Below are positions 24,929 to 32,814 of a stretch of DNA of 64,000 nt, piece by piece (the first letter of the stretch is position 1; every line of letters begins with the position of its first letter). Source of the DNA: PHBD01 sp964578535 (GTDB lineage: Bacteria; Desulfobacterota; Syntrophia; Syntrophales; PHBD01); contig CAZODI010000014.1 in NCBI GenBank assembly GCA_964578535.1, forward strand, positions 1-64,000, read 5' to 3'. The notes beneath the pieces were generated by a model. That model had not been told where the DNA came from. It searched no databases and worked only from the letters and a program-made list of their open reading frames with translations. The position numbers were made by a program, and so were the translations under genes.

Positions 24929-25090
24929 TTATGCCTTGGGCGTCCAGTAGGCGCAGTCGCGCGTGGCGTCGGTGATGACGTGGTCGACGAAGCGGGCGAA
25001 GCGCCAGCAGTGCTCCCGGGCGCCTTCGGCCTCGCTCTCGAAGTACAGGCAGGCGATGCAGGTCGGCTTTTTTTCCTCTTGCCTTTCCAT
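24929..25090 (-). CDS. Small cysteine-containing protein (53 aa), unknown function
   Basis: A 53-residue soluble protein beginning MERQEEKKPTCIACLYFE. It has four Cys: a CxxC pair near residues 11-14, then Cys in EHCWRF and DCAYW. The spacing could bind a metal such as zinc, but this is inference. It is rich in aromatic and acidic residues and ends in YWTPKA. The ATG at 25090 is preceded by an excellent ribosome-binding site (AAAGGAGGGG, ending 5 bases upstream), the main reason for calling it real; the longer frame to 25237 would run into repeat element B. I do not recognise a family. Confidence 0.65.
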   Translation of the reverse strand: MERQEEKKPTCIACLYFESEAEGAREHCWRFARFVDHVITDATRDCAYWTPKA

Positions 25091-25155
25091 GGTTTCCCCT
25101 CCTTTGAATGACGGATGAATGAACACGGGAAAAGGACGGATCCATCTGCCCTTTT

Positions 25156-25281
25156 CCGGTCGGTTCAAACGGGGTTGGATGCAAGGCGCCCGCAATTCCG
25201 GGCCACGAGGCGTACTGGATGATACGTCGAGTGGCACGGGATCAGGTCAATGCCGCGGGCGACCCCGTTTGAACCGACCGG
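25156..25281. repeat. Palindromic MITE-like element, copy B
   Basis: A 126-bp element with perfect 20-bp terminal inverted repeats: CCGGTCGGTTCAAACGGGGT (25156-25175) and its reverse complement (25262-25281). The core, read in reverse complement, aligns without gaps to copy A at 62 of 85 positions. The two copies have quite different terminal repeats, yet each pairs with itself. The right end lies one base from the stop codon of the VWA gene (TAG on the minus strand, 25285-25283). Confidence 0.85.
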
Positions 25282-25282
25282 G

Positions 25283-26632
25283 CTAATGCCGGGTGCGTGC
25301 CAGGAGCGACCCGATCACCCTCTCCAGGTGGTCCAGGGTGTTGCACTCCCGGGCATCGTGGCAGTACGGCAGGAAGCGCTTCATTTCCGAGTCGCCGGTT
25401 CCCCAGAAGGGGCGCGGCTCCGGATTCAGCCAGACGAGGCGCCGGCACCGCTGGTAGATCTCCCGGAGGATGCGGGCGTCCGGGTCGGCGTTGTTGTTCC
25501 GCCCGTCCCCGAGAAACAGGACGGTCGTCCGCCTTGTCACGGCTTCCAGGTATTGCGACCGGAAGTCTTTCAGCGACCGGGCGTAGTCCGTCAGGCCCAT
25601 CACGATCGGAAGGTCCGCACCCTGCTGGAGACGGTCCACGGCCTCTTCCACAGGATATCGCTCGAAGACGTCCGACACCTCCAACAGATTTGAACAGAAG
25701 ACGAAGGTGCGGATGCGGAGGATCTCCTCGTTGAGGCCGTAGAGGAACAGGAGAAAGAAGCGGACGAGCCGCATCATGGACCGGCTGATGTCGCAGATCA
25801 CCAGCACATCGGGCCGGTTCAGCTTCCGCTCTTTCCACTTCGGGTCGAAGAGGAAGCCCCCGTAGGGCACGTTGTGCCGAAGGGTCCGTTTGAAGTCCAG
25901 GTGGCCCCGCCGGGCCGCCTTCCGCCGGCGCGAGTGGATGTCGTTGAGACGCTTCACGAGGCGGCGGATCATCTCGCCCATCTTCTCGAAGTGGCGCTGC
26001 TCCAGGTGGGAGAGACGGGTCTTCCGCAGGGCGTCCTCCAGGTACTGGTTGACAAGGCCTTGACCGTAGAGGTCGAGCTGCTGCTCCACGTACCGCCGGA
26101 CACTCTCCGTGAGCTCTTGACGGGCCGCCTGGAGCGTGTCGGCCTGGGCAAGGGAAACGCCGTTGCCGGCCCCCGAGAGGGTGCGGATCGTTCCGTCGAG
26201 CCCCTCAAGCCCCAGCGCGTTGAGGATGCGGACGGTGTAGAGGCTCCGCTGCGTCGGCAGGCGGATGGACCGGATTCCGGCCTGCCGGGATGCTTCCTGG
26301 AGGGCCGCTGCGAGAGCGGCCTGATCCCGCTGGAGAAGCATCCGGCTCAAGGGATCCTCCGGGAGCGGGGCGTCCCGGGAAGGATCGCCTTCCTGTGCCG
26401 GAACGGCGGCGTTGCAGGGAAACTCGGCGAAGAACCGGTCGAAGGTGTCGGAGAACAACGCCTTCTCTCTCCCGGACTTGGCCAGGGCGGCGCCGAGGGA
26501 ATCCTTCAGGAGCAGGCGGTTTCCGTACCCCACCAGCGTGGCGGCGGCGCAGGCGTCAAGGGTCTCGGCGACGGAAATCCGCACTCCCGCCAGCCGCAGG
26601 GCCGTGACGAAGTCCTCCAGCACCCGGTCCAT
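25283..26632 (-). CDS. VWA domain protein (CoxE-like)
   Basis: A 449-residue cytoplasmic protein of the CoxE-like group. The C-terminal half is a von Willebrand A domain with an intact MIDAS DxSxS motif (VICDISRSMMRL) and a second metal-loop segment (FLGDGRNNNADP). The N-terminal half is helical with a conserved RRKAARRGHLDFKRTLRHN segment just before the VWA domain, typical of this family. These proteins work with a MoxR-type AAA+ ATPase to assemble or activate metalloenzymes. The MoxR partner is directly upstream, 4 bp away, in the same operon. The ATG at 26632 is chosen because upstream codons belong to that gene. Confidence 0.85.
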   Translation of the reverse strand: MDRVLEDFVTALRLAGVRISVAETLDACAAATLVGYGNRLLLKDSLGAALAKSGREKALFSDTFDRFFAEFPCNAAVPAQEGDPSRDAPLPEDPLSRMLLQRDQAALAAALQEASRQAGIRSIRLPTQRSLYTVRILNALGLEGLDGTIRTLSGAGNGVSLAQADTLQAARQELTESVRRYVEQQLDLYGQGLVNQYLEDALRKTRLSHLEQRHFEKMGEMIRRLVKRLNDIHSRRRKAARRGHLDFKRTLRHNVPYGGFLFDPKWKERKLNRPDVLVICDISRSMMRLVRFFLLFLYGLNEEILRIRTFVFCSNLLEVSDVFERYPVEEAVDRLQQGADLPIVMGLTDYARSLKDFRSQYLEAVTRRTTVLFLGDGRNNNADPDARILREIYQRCRRLVWLNPEPRPFWGTGDSEMKRFLPYCHDARECNTLDHLERVIGSLLARTRH

Positions 26633-26636
26633 CGGA

Positions 26637-27587
26637 TCAGCCCGCGTCGTTGCGAAGGAGAAGCGGGGCAAGCTGCGGCATCCGCTCCTCCACGGTATGC
26701 ACGTCATCCTGGTACTTCAGGAAGACATGGAGGGTGTCGCGAACGACCTCCGTGGTGAGGCGCTCCGCGTGGAGCAGAACGACCACCCGCGCCCAGTCTA
26801 TGGTCTCGCTGATGGAGGGGGCCTTCTTCAGGTCCAGGCCCCGGATCTCCTGGATGAACGAGACCAGCTGCTTCTCCAGCTTCTCCGGCAGGTCCGGGAC
26901 GCGGCTGCGGACGATCCGGCGCTCCAGGGCGGCGTCCGGGAAGGGGATGAAGAGGTGGAGGCAGCGCCGTTTCAGGGCCTCGCTCAATTCCCGGGTGTTG
27001 TTGCTGGTGAGGAAGACAAAGGGGCGGGACGCCGCGGAGACCGTGCCGATCTCCGGGATGGACACCTGGTATTCCGAGAGGATCTCCAGGAGGAAGGCCT
27101 CGAACTCCTCGTCGGCCTTGTCGATCTCGTCTATCAGGAGGACCGCGCCGTCGGGGTGCTCCAGGGCCTTCAGGAGAGGCCGCGGCTCCAGGAAATGGCG
27201 CGAAAAGAAGATGTCGTCGTACTTGTGGAGTTTGTCGATGGCCGAGGCGAAGCCGTTGTCCCGGGAGACGATCTCGTCGAGCTTGTCCTTCAGGAGCTGC
27301 GTGTAGAGAAGCTGCTTGCCGTATTTCCACTCGTACAGCGCCTTTGCCTCGTCCAGCCCCTCGTAGCACTGCAGGCGTATCAGCGGGAGGTCCAGGAAGG
27401 CGGCAGCCGTCTTGGCCAGCTCCGTTTTGCCGACGCCGGCGGGCCCCTCCACGAGGATCGGTTTCCCCAGGTGCCAGGCAAGATACACCGTTGTGGCGAT
27501 GACGCGGTCGGCGATATAGCCCGTCCCGCGGAATCCCTGCTGGACCGCTTCCCAGGAGGCGATCCGGTTCTGCCGGTCTTCGTTCAT
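26637..27587 (-). CDS. MoxR-family AAA+ ATPase
   Basis: A 316-residue AAA+ ATPase of the MoxR/NorQ type. Walker A is GPAGVGKTEL (about residue 45), Walker B is LLIDEIDKAD, sensor 1 lies in FLTSNNTREL and the arginine-finger region in RRCLHLFIPFP. These hexameric chaperones remodel target proteins together with a VWA partner, here the next gene. The ATG at 27587 follows a GGAAAGGAAACC site; the frame extends to 28466 but only over the acyl-CoA dehydrogenase gene. It lies 29 bp after that gene and 4 bp before the VWA gene, so all are one operon. Confidence 0.9.
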   Translation of the reverse strand: MNEDRQNRIASWEAVQQGFRGTGYIADRVIATTVYLAWHLGKPILVEGPAGVGKTELAKTAAAFLDLPLIRLQCYEGLDEAKALYEWKYGKQLLYTQLLKDKLDEIVSRDNGFASAIDKLHKYDDIFFSRHFLEPRPLLKALEHPDGAVLLIDEIDKADEEFEAFLLEILSEYQVSIPEIGTVSAASRPFVFLTSNNTRELSEALKRRCLHLFIPFPDAALERRIVRSRVPDLPEKLEKQLVSFIQEIRGLDLKKAPSISETIDWARVVVLLHAERLTTEVVRDTLHVFLKYQDDVHTVEERMPQLAPLLLRNDAG

Positions 27588-27616
27588 GGTTTCCTTTCCG
27601 TCCATTCGCGTTTCCG

Positions 27617-28756
27617 TCACTTCGGGTTCCGGATGAAGTCGAGCCCCGCCTTTTTCAGGCGCAGCGTGAGCACATTGCGTCCCACCGAAAGGGCCAGGCG
27701 GGTGTCCGAGGCCCAGCCGGCCAGGTCTCCGTCGGAGGCGAAGCCCCCCTGGGATGCCAGGTCGTCCAGGAGGAACTGGCAGTGGTCCGCCATCTCTCGG
27801 AAGGTGAAGAGCAGGGAGAAGAGGGGGCGTGCGGGATCGGGATAGTCGAGAAGCCAGGCCGCCTCCCGGGCCAGGATCCGGATCATGTCCAGTTGTGCGG
27901 AAAGTCGTCCCAGGTCGGCGCGGATCTCTTCGCCCGGCTCGGTGACGTCCCGGAAGAGTGCGGAGAGGAGACGGGCCTGGCGGAACAGCATCCCCGTGAC
28001 GGGGCCCATGAGCAGGGTGTCCTCGATCTCCCGGAACGGGAACGCCAGCCGCCGGTACGCGTCGGTCGTTTCCCCCAGGGCGGCCTCCGGCGGGACGAAA
28101 CAGTCCTTCAGGATAATCCCGCCGTGTGGAGAAGGATGAAGCGCCTTCATGTCCGCCGGCTCGGTCCGGATGAGTCCCGGGGCGTCGGCGGGAACCAGGA
28201 AGGTGCCGAAGGACTTCTTCTTCTCCGTTCCCCCCGTCACGGCCAGGGCCACGAAGAGACCGGCCAGGGGGCCGTTGGAGAGCATGGCCTTCTCCCCGTT
28301 GAGGACCCATCCGCCGTCCCGCGGCTCCGCGGAGGTTTTGAGAAATTTCGGGTGGGCGCCCACCTTCGGTTCCGAGGCCGCGAGGGAGATAACGGTCCGG
28401 CCCGAAATGATGGAGTCCAGCCACTGGCGGCGTTGGTCCTCCGTGGCGTCTTGCAGGAAGACCCACCGGGTCACCATCACCTGGATCAGCCAGGAAAGAA
28501 CCACTCCCAGGCAGCCGCCGTGGAGGGCCAGGGTCTCGCCGACGGCCTGAATGGCCGGGGCGCCGCCACCGCTGCCGCCGGCTTCCACGGGGATGCCGAT
28601 CCGGTAGAATCCCTCCCGGCCCATGCGCTCCCAGAGGTCGGGCGGGAACAGGGCCGTACGGGTAAGCTCCGACCGGTGCGGGTCGATGACCGACTCGGCA
28701 AACCGGGCGACGCGCCCGGTCTCCTGCCGGATTCGCTCCTGCACTGCTTGCATCAT
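27617..28756 (-). CDS. Acyl-CoA dehydrogenase family protein
   Basis: A 379-residue flavoprotein of the acyl-CoA dehydrogenase superfamily. The helical N-domain, the beta-domain (SLAASEPKVGAHPKFLKTS, then GWVLNGEKAMLSNGPLAGLF) and a C-terminal helical domain are visible. The usual C-terminal catalytic motif (YEGTxxI) is absent; the protein ends RLKKAGLDFIRNPK, so the base and substrate are uncertain and it may not be a classical beta-oxidation enzyme. The ATG overlaps the MarR stop by four bases, and the operon continues into the MoxR and VWA genes. Confidence 0.8.
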   Translation of the reverse strand: MMQAVQERIRQETGRVARFAESVIDPHRSELTRTALFPPDLWERMGREGFYRIGIPVEAGGSGGGAPAIQAVGETLALHGGCLGVVLSWLIQVMVTRWVFLQDATEDQRRQWLDSIISGRTVISLAASEPKVGAHPKFLKTSAEPRDGGWVLNGEKAMLSNGPLAGLFVALAVTGGTEKKKSFGTFLVPADAPGLIRTEPADMKALHPSPHGGIILKDCFVPPEAALGETTDAYRRLAFPFREIEDTLLMGPVTGMLFRQARLLSALFRDVTEPGEEIRADLGRLSAQLDMIRILAREAAWLLDYPDPARPLFSLLFTFREMADHCQFLLDDLASQGGFASDGDLAGWASDTRLALSVGRNVLTLRLKKAGLDFIRNPK

Positions 28757-29250
28757 GGCGATTCCCCTCCGTTGGCGGTCCTGTGCGGGCTGCTGTTGCG
28801 CCCGAATCTCCTGGAAATGTCCTGCAGGATTCGCCGGAAAGTGTCGAGATCCGCCTCCGAGAACCCTTCCTTCACCTGCCGGTTCACCGAACGGATCACC
28901 TCTTTGGCCCTGTTGCATTCTTCCCTTCCGGCCGCTGTCAGGTACAGGTTGGACGAGCGCCGGTCTCCCGGATTGGCGTCACGGCGGATGAAGCCTGCAC
29001 GCTCCAGGCGGTCCGCCAGTCCCGTCAGGGTGGAGTTGTCCACGGCGAGGATCGTGCTCAGCTCGGTCATGGTTCTGCCGTCCCGCTGCTTGAGGAGGAA
29101 GAGGATGCCGCTCTGGGCGATGGTGACCCGGATTCCATTTGAGGTCAGGGCGGCATTGATGTGGTTTCTGATCTGCTGCTGCGCCGTGCTCAGCATGTAG
29201 ATGAAGCGGTCGTCCGCCGGAGGCGGTGGGTCGGTCCGTGTGTTTGGCAT
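28753..29250 (-). CDS. MarR family transcriptional regulator
   Basis: A winged-helix regulator of about 165 residues. The recognition region is MTELSTILAVDNSTLTGLADRLERAGF (helices at about 65-90 of the ORF), followed by the wing RRDANPGDRRSSNLYLTAAG, a diagnostic MarR sequence. It probably represses its own operon in the absence of a ligand, plausibly an aromatic acid or CoA thioester given the acyl-CoA dehydrogenase downstream. The start is uncertain: ATG at 29265, 29250 or 29196 are all possible and none has a good ribosome-binding site. A promoter-operator overlaps the first two. Confidence 0.88.
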   Translation of the reverse strand: MPNTRTDPPPPADDRFIYMLSTAQQQIRNHINAALTSNGIRVTIAQSGILFLLKQRDGRTMTELSTILAVDNSTLTGLADRLERAGFIRRDANPGDRRSSNLYLTAAGREECNRAKEVIRSVNRQVKEGFSEADLDTFRRILQDISRRFGRNSSPHRTANGGESP

Positions 29251-29284
29251 GCGTATATTTGGCATGCCAAACAATCGATGTCAA
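29243..29284 (-). promoter_or_regulatory. Likely promoter and MarR-type operator
   Basis: On the minus strand TTGACA (29284-29279) is followed after 18 bases by AAATAT. Within this span lies the perfect 14-bp palindrome TTTGGCATGCCAAA (29258-29271), and a second half-copy TTTGGCATGCG starts at 29243. A palindrome between -35 and -10, directly before a MarR gene, is the standard place for an autoregulatory operator. Confidence 0.6.
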
Positions 29285-29312
29285 GAAGAATGTGGGTCGG
29301 GTCGGGGAAATT

Positions 29313-30839
29313 CTATTCGAGGCGGTAGTCCTTTTCCTGGAAGAGGGCGAGGCATGCGTCGACGACGACTGCATCGTAAAGGGTTCCCCGGTGGGTCCGG
29401 ATCTCATCCATGGCCACCTCGGTGCCGAGGGCCGGCCGGTAGGGGCGGTGGGAGCACATGGCCTCCACGACATCCGCCACCGCAAGGATTCTCGATTCCA
29501 GGAGAATCTCGTCCCCCTTGAGACCGCTGGGGTAGCCCGATCCGTCCAGGCGTTCGTGGTGCTCCAGGACCATGCGGGCGATGGGCCAGGGAAACTCGAT
29601 CTCCCGTATGATCTCGAAGCCGGTCTGGGCGTGGGTCTTGACGAGGAGCATCTCGATGGGACTGAGCTCCGACGGCTTGCCGAGGATCTCCGCGGGAACG
29701 GCCACCTTGCCGATGTCGTGGATGGCGCCGGCCATGCGCAGGCCGTCTACCTGGTCCGCCGGCAGATTCAGCTCCTGGGCGATTCGGCGAGCCAGGTCCG
29801 ATACGCGCTGCTGGTGGCCGGACGTGCAGGGGTCCCGGTATTCGATCGTGGAGGCCATCACCTTGATGATCCCGCCGAGGGCCCTGCGGATTCTGACGAA
29901 GCTGTCCCGGACACGCTCTTCTGCCAGGTGTTGATCGGTGATATCGCTGATAAATCCTTCCAGGCTGGTCACGTTCCCCTCGGCCGAGGGGATTCCGTTG
30001 CCCTGCTCCGAGACGAACTTCTCCTTTCCGTCCCGGGTCAGGATGCGGTACGAGAGGCGATAGGTCCGGCCTCCGGCGATGACGGACTGGATCCTGTTCC
30101 AGACGCGGTCCCGGTCCACCGGGTGGATGATTTCGTTGTATGTGACAACGCCTCCGGTGAGCTCTTCGGGGGTGTAACCGGTCAGCTCCTGACAGCCTGC
30201 ACTGACGTAGTCCACGTTCCAGTCCCGGTCGTTGGCGCAACGGAACGCCATGCCGGGAAGGTGGTCCATCAGGTTGGCCAGGCGGCGCCTGCTCTCGGCG
30301 AGGTCCTCCTCCATCTTCCGCCGCTCGGTCACGTCGGAGAGGGTTCCGGTGATGCCGCAGTACCGCCCGTCCTGGAAGATCTTCCGGCTGATGGCGGCAC
30401 GAACCCAGACGATGCGCCCGTCCTTTGCATAGAGCCTGCTCTCCCAGGGTTGCATCCCCGAGCTCCCCTCCAGTTCGAAGCGGTTCAGCATTTCCTTGAG
30501 GTCGTGCCGATGGATGTAGGACATGAAGGGCTGGCCGATCATCTCCTCGGGGCGGTACCCCAGCACCGATTCGATCTGGGGACTGACGAACGTGACCGTG
30601 CCGTCCACGTCGAGGGCATACACCGTTTCCTGCAGGCTCTGGATGAGGGAACGGTACTGCAGCTCGCTTTCCGAGACGGGCTCGGCGCTCTGGCCCGGCG
30701 AGAACGCCTCTTTCAGACCGGAAAACGGGTGGCTCCAGGTCCCGCCCAGGCTGGCCAGCTTTGTTTCCAGGAAGGCGATCCGGCGGCGGGCCTGCTCCAT
30801 CTCCTGATTCAGTTTCTGATAACTTTCTGCATCGTCCAT
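29313..30839 (-). CDS. PAS-PAS-HD-GYP sensor, probable c-di-GMP phosphodiesterase
   Basis: A 508-residue soluble signalling protein: a short coiled coil (about 5-35), PAS domain 1 (about 65-180, ALDVDGTVTFVSPQIESVLG), PAS domain 2 (about 185-300) and a C-terminal HD-GYP domain (about 315-500). The HD motif is AIHDIGKVAVP and the GYP motif is HHERLDGSGYPSGLKGDEI, both intact, so it should hydrolyse cyclic di-GMP in response to a signal bound by the PAS domains. No membrane segment is seen. ATG at 30839 lies 9 bases after AGGAG; GTG at 30845 is too close to that site. It could influence exopolysaccharide production encoded further along the window, but that is speculation. Confidence 0.9.
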   Translation of the reverse strand: MDDAESYQKLNQEMEQARRRIAFLETKLASLGGTWSHPFSGLKEAFSPGQSAEPVSESELQYRSLIQSLQETVYALDVDGTVTFVSPQIESVLGYRPEEMIGQPFMSYIHRHDLKEMLNRFELEGSSGMQPWESRLYAKDGRIVWVRAAISRKIFQDGRYCGITGTLSDVTERRKMEEDLAESRRRLANLMDHLPGMAFRCANDRDWNVDYVSAGCQELTGYTPEELTGGVVTYNEIIHPVDRDRVWNRIQSVIAGGRTYRLSYRILTRDGKEKFVSEQGNGIPSAEGNVTSLEGFISDITDQHLAEERVRDSFVRIRRALGGIIKVMASTIEYRDPCTSGHQQRVSDLARRIAQELNLPADQVDGLRMAGAIHDIGKVAVPAEILGKPSELSPIEMLLVKTHAQTGFEIIREIEFPWPIARMVLEHHERLDGSGYPSGLKGDEILLESRILAVADVVEAMCSHRPYRPALGTEVAMDEIRTHRGTLYDAVVVDACLALFQEKDYRLE

Positions 30840-30898
30840 CGACACGTGCTCCTGATGGTTATTTCCTCATAACGTCTTCTGTCCGGAAGCCTGGGCCG

Positions 30899-32062
30899 TC
30901 AACGGCACAGGGTCAGGATTTCGGCGATCGCTTCTTTCGTGTAATCCTTGAGCCCCCATACCTGGGCGAGGGCAAAGGCGTTCTCCGTGATGCGGCCGAT
31001 TCCCTCCTCGGGAATCTTTCCCTCCGCCAGGGTCACGGGACTGCCGATGGCGACGAACCATCTCCGGAGGCTCGCAATGCCCTCCCGGGCGGCTTCGGCA
31101 TCGTCCGCCGCCTCGACATGGAAGATCCGGCGGGCCAGGCGGGCAAACCGGGCGGGGTTCTTCCGGGCGGCCCAGGTCATCCAGGCGGGCATGACGATGG
31201 AGAGCCCCGCCCCGTGCGGGATGTCGTAGAGGGCACTCAGGGCGTGCTCGACCATGTGCATGGGGAAGCCGACGATTCCCATTCCGGCGGTGGTGAGGCC
31301 GTTGAAGCCCAGGACGGCGGACCACATCAATGTCGCCCGGGCCTCGTAATTCTCCGGCTCCCGGAGGATCACGCCGGTGCTCTCCATGACGCTGTGCATC
31401 AGGGTCTCCACCAGGCCGTCCTGCAGGTCGCTGGATGTGGCGGTGTTGGTGAAATAGCCCTCCAGCATGTGGGCGATGATGTCGACGGCACTGTAGGCGC
31501 TGTAGGCGCGGTCGAGGCTGAAGAGAACCGTCGGGTCCAGGACCGAGGCCTTCGGCTGGACCGACATGTCCCGGATGCTGTATTTGCGGGCTCCCTCTTC
31601 GTTGGTGATGACGGCGGCGGGATTCATCTCCGAGGCGCTGGCGGAGACGGTGACCACGGTGAGGACCGGCAGGGCCTTTTTGATGGCGCTTTTCCGGAGG
31701 AAGAAATCCCAGACGTCGCATTCAGCCGGGACGCCTGCGGCGATGGCCTTGGCCGTGTCGATCACGCTTCCGCCCCCGACCGCCAGGACGACGTCGGCTC
31801 CCTCGTTGCGGGCCAGCTCGATGCCCAGGCGGACGTGCGAGAGGACCGGGTTCGAACGGGCGCCGGGAAACTCCACGACGGCGACCCCCGCCTCACCCAG
31901 GGAGGCCATGACCTGGTCGTAGACCCCGTTGCGCTTGATGCTGCCGGTTCCGTAGACGAGGAGCACCTTCTCTCCGTATCGGCGCACCTCCGCCCCGATC
32001 CGCCGTATCTGTCCCTTCCCGAAGAGGATCCGTGTGGGGTTTTCGAAGATGAAGTTCTGCAT
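30899..32062 (-). CDS. Iron-containing alcohol dehydrogenase
   Basis: A 387-residue group III alcohol dehydrogenase, similar in layout to butanol dehydrogenase and YqhD. The NAD(P)-binding GGGSVIDTAKAIA motif is present, and the Fe-ligand Asp and His residues appear in SAVDIIAHMLEGYF and HMVEHALSALYDIPHGAG. It interconverts alcohols and aldehydes or short keto compounds in the cytoplasm. The start MQNFIFENPTRILFGKG matches the family; AAGGAGAAGCC precedes the ATG. It is on the same strand as the PAS-HD-GYP gene, 59 bp upstream of it. Confidence 0.92.
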   Translation of the reverse strand: MQNFIFENPTRILFGKGQIRRIGAEVRRYGEKVLLVYGTGSIKRNGVYDQVMASLGEAGVAVVEFPGARSNPVLSHVRLGIELARNEGADVVLAVGGGSVIDTAKAIAAGVPAECDVWDFFLRKSAIKKALPVLTVVTVSASASEMNPAAVITNEEGARKYSIRDMSVQPKASVLDPTVLFSLDRAYSAYSAVDIIAHMLEGYFTNTATSSDLQDGLVETLMHSVMESTGVILREPENYEARATLMWSAVLGFNGLTTAGMGIVGFPMHMVEHALSALYDIPHGAGLSIVMPAWMTWAARKNPARFARLARRIFHVEAADDAEAAREGIASLRRWFVAIGSPVTLAEGKIPEEGIGRITENAFALAQVWGLKDYTKEAIAEILTLCR

Positions 32063-32105
32063 GGCTTCTCCTTCCTTTCGCGGCAGGCTGTTCTTGCTTT
32101 TTTCC

Positions 32106-32141
32106 GGAAAGGGGGGCGGATTTCCACTTCGCCCCCCTTCC
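32106..32141. terminator. G/C-run hairpin between two minus-strand genes
   Basis: GGGGGGCG pairs with CGCCCCCC, extended by AA/TT and GG/CC around a bulged A, with an 11-nt loop. It lies between the DUF2845 gene and the alcohol dehydrogenase gene. There is no T-run on the minus strand, so terminator function is unsure. Confidence 0.35.
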
Positions 32142-32146
32142 GTTCG

Positions 32147-32539
32147 TTATGGACAGCGGGACGGACCCTTCCCCCGTCCCGCGGTCTCTACCTTTTTCAG
32201 GATCCCCCCCTGGAAGGAGAGGTGGTAGATGAAATCGTTCTCGCCGCAATTGTAGGACCAGCGCTCGACGCTCTGCCGTTTCCCTTTCCTGCTGGCCACC
32301 TTTTTCCGGGTTCCCTTCTTTTTGTCTTTTGTTTCCTCCTCGACCGACGTCCCCGTTTCAACCTGGGAAACCTTCTCCTTCAGCAGGGGTTCGCCGCACT
32401 CGAGGATGACCTTCGCCTTGCTGTCCCCCTCCGAAACGAGGGCGCCGCCCCGGCAGCGGAATGCCTCCGCCCCCGGCGCCGTGCCGGCCAGGAACAGTGT
32501 GACCAGGATCACGGTCCCGGCCCATCGCGTTCCTCTCAT
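32147..32539 (-). CDS. DUF2845 domain-containing exported protein
   Basis: A 130-residue secreted protein with a Sec signal (hydrophobic residues about 6-24, cleavage after GAEA). The mature part starts FRCRGGALVSEGDSKAKV and has LECGEP, the DUF2845 pattern of an N-terminal CG-type motif and a conserved Cys-Gly-Glu-Pro. A Lys-rich insert (KDKKKGTRKKVASRKGK) interrupts the domain, and the C-terminal beta-strands (RWSYNCGENDFIYHLSF) complete it. Probably periplasmic; function unknown. A GGAGA site precedes the ATG. Confidence 0.7.
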   Translation of the reverse strand: MRGTRWAGTVILVTLFLAGTAPGAEAFRCRGGALVSEGDSKAKVILECGEPLLKEKVSQVETGTSVEEETKDKKKGTRKKVASRKGKRQSVERWSYNCGENDFIYHLSFQGGILKKVETAGRGKGPSRCP

Positions 32540-32672
32540 CGATGAATCTCCTCTCTGTTCCGTATTTTGACTGGCCGGGGAAGCGGGATCAAACCGGAAC
32601 CGGTCATCAACTAACGGAATTTGCCGGGATGGTCAAGGTTTGAAAAAGAGCAGGAAAGGCCCTTTTTCAGAA

Positions 32673-32701
32673 TTGACAATATCTTGCCGATTGGTTACCT
32701 A
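32673..32701 (+). promoter_or_regulatory. Possible promoter of fdhA
   Basis: A consensus -35 box TTGACA (32673-32678) is followed after 17 bases by TACCTA (32696-32701), a weak -10. It lies in the AT-richer 275-bp gap upstream of the formate dehydrogenase gene, about 110 bp before the chosen start. Confidence 0.4.
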
Positions 32702-32814
32702 TGGTCGCTACATTTAGCATATGCATCGACAGGCAAGGGGCCATTCGTCCCTGCATGTTCTTCTCCCTACAACCTGCCTGCATACTCAAAACCTTGCGGA
32801 GGATCTGGAAAGTC

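Noticed and set aside
24762..24950. 62-codon plus-strand gene in the palindromic intergenic region
   Set aside because: No ribosome-binding site or family features; it runs through half of palindrome unit 2 and the terminator hairpin.
24398..25281. CRISPR array
   Set aside because: The repeats are single palindromic units of 120-165 nt, not regularly spaced short direct repeats, and no cas genes are present.
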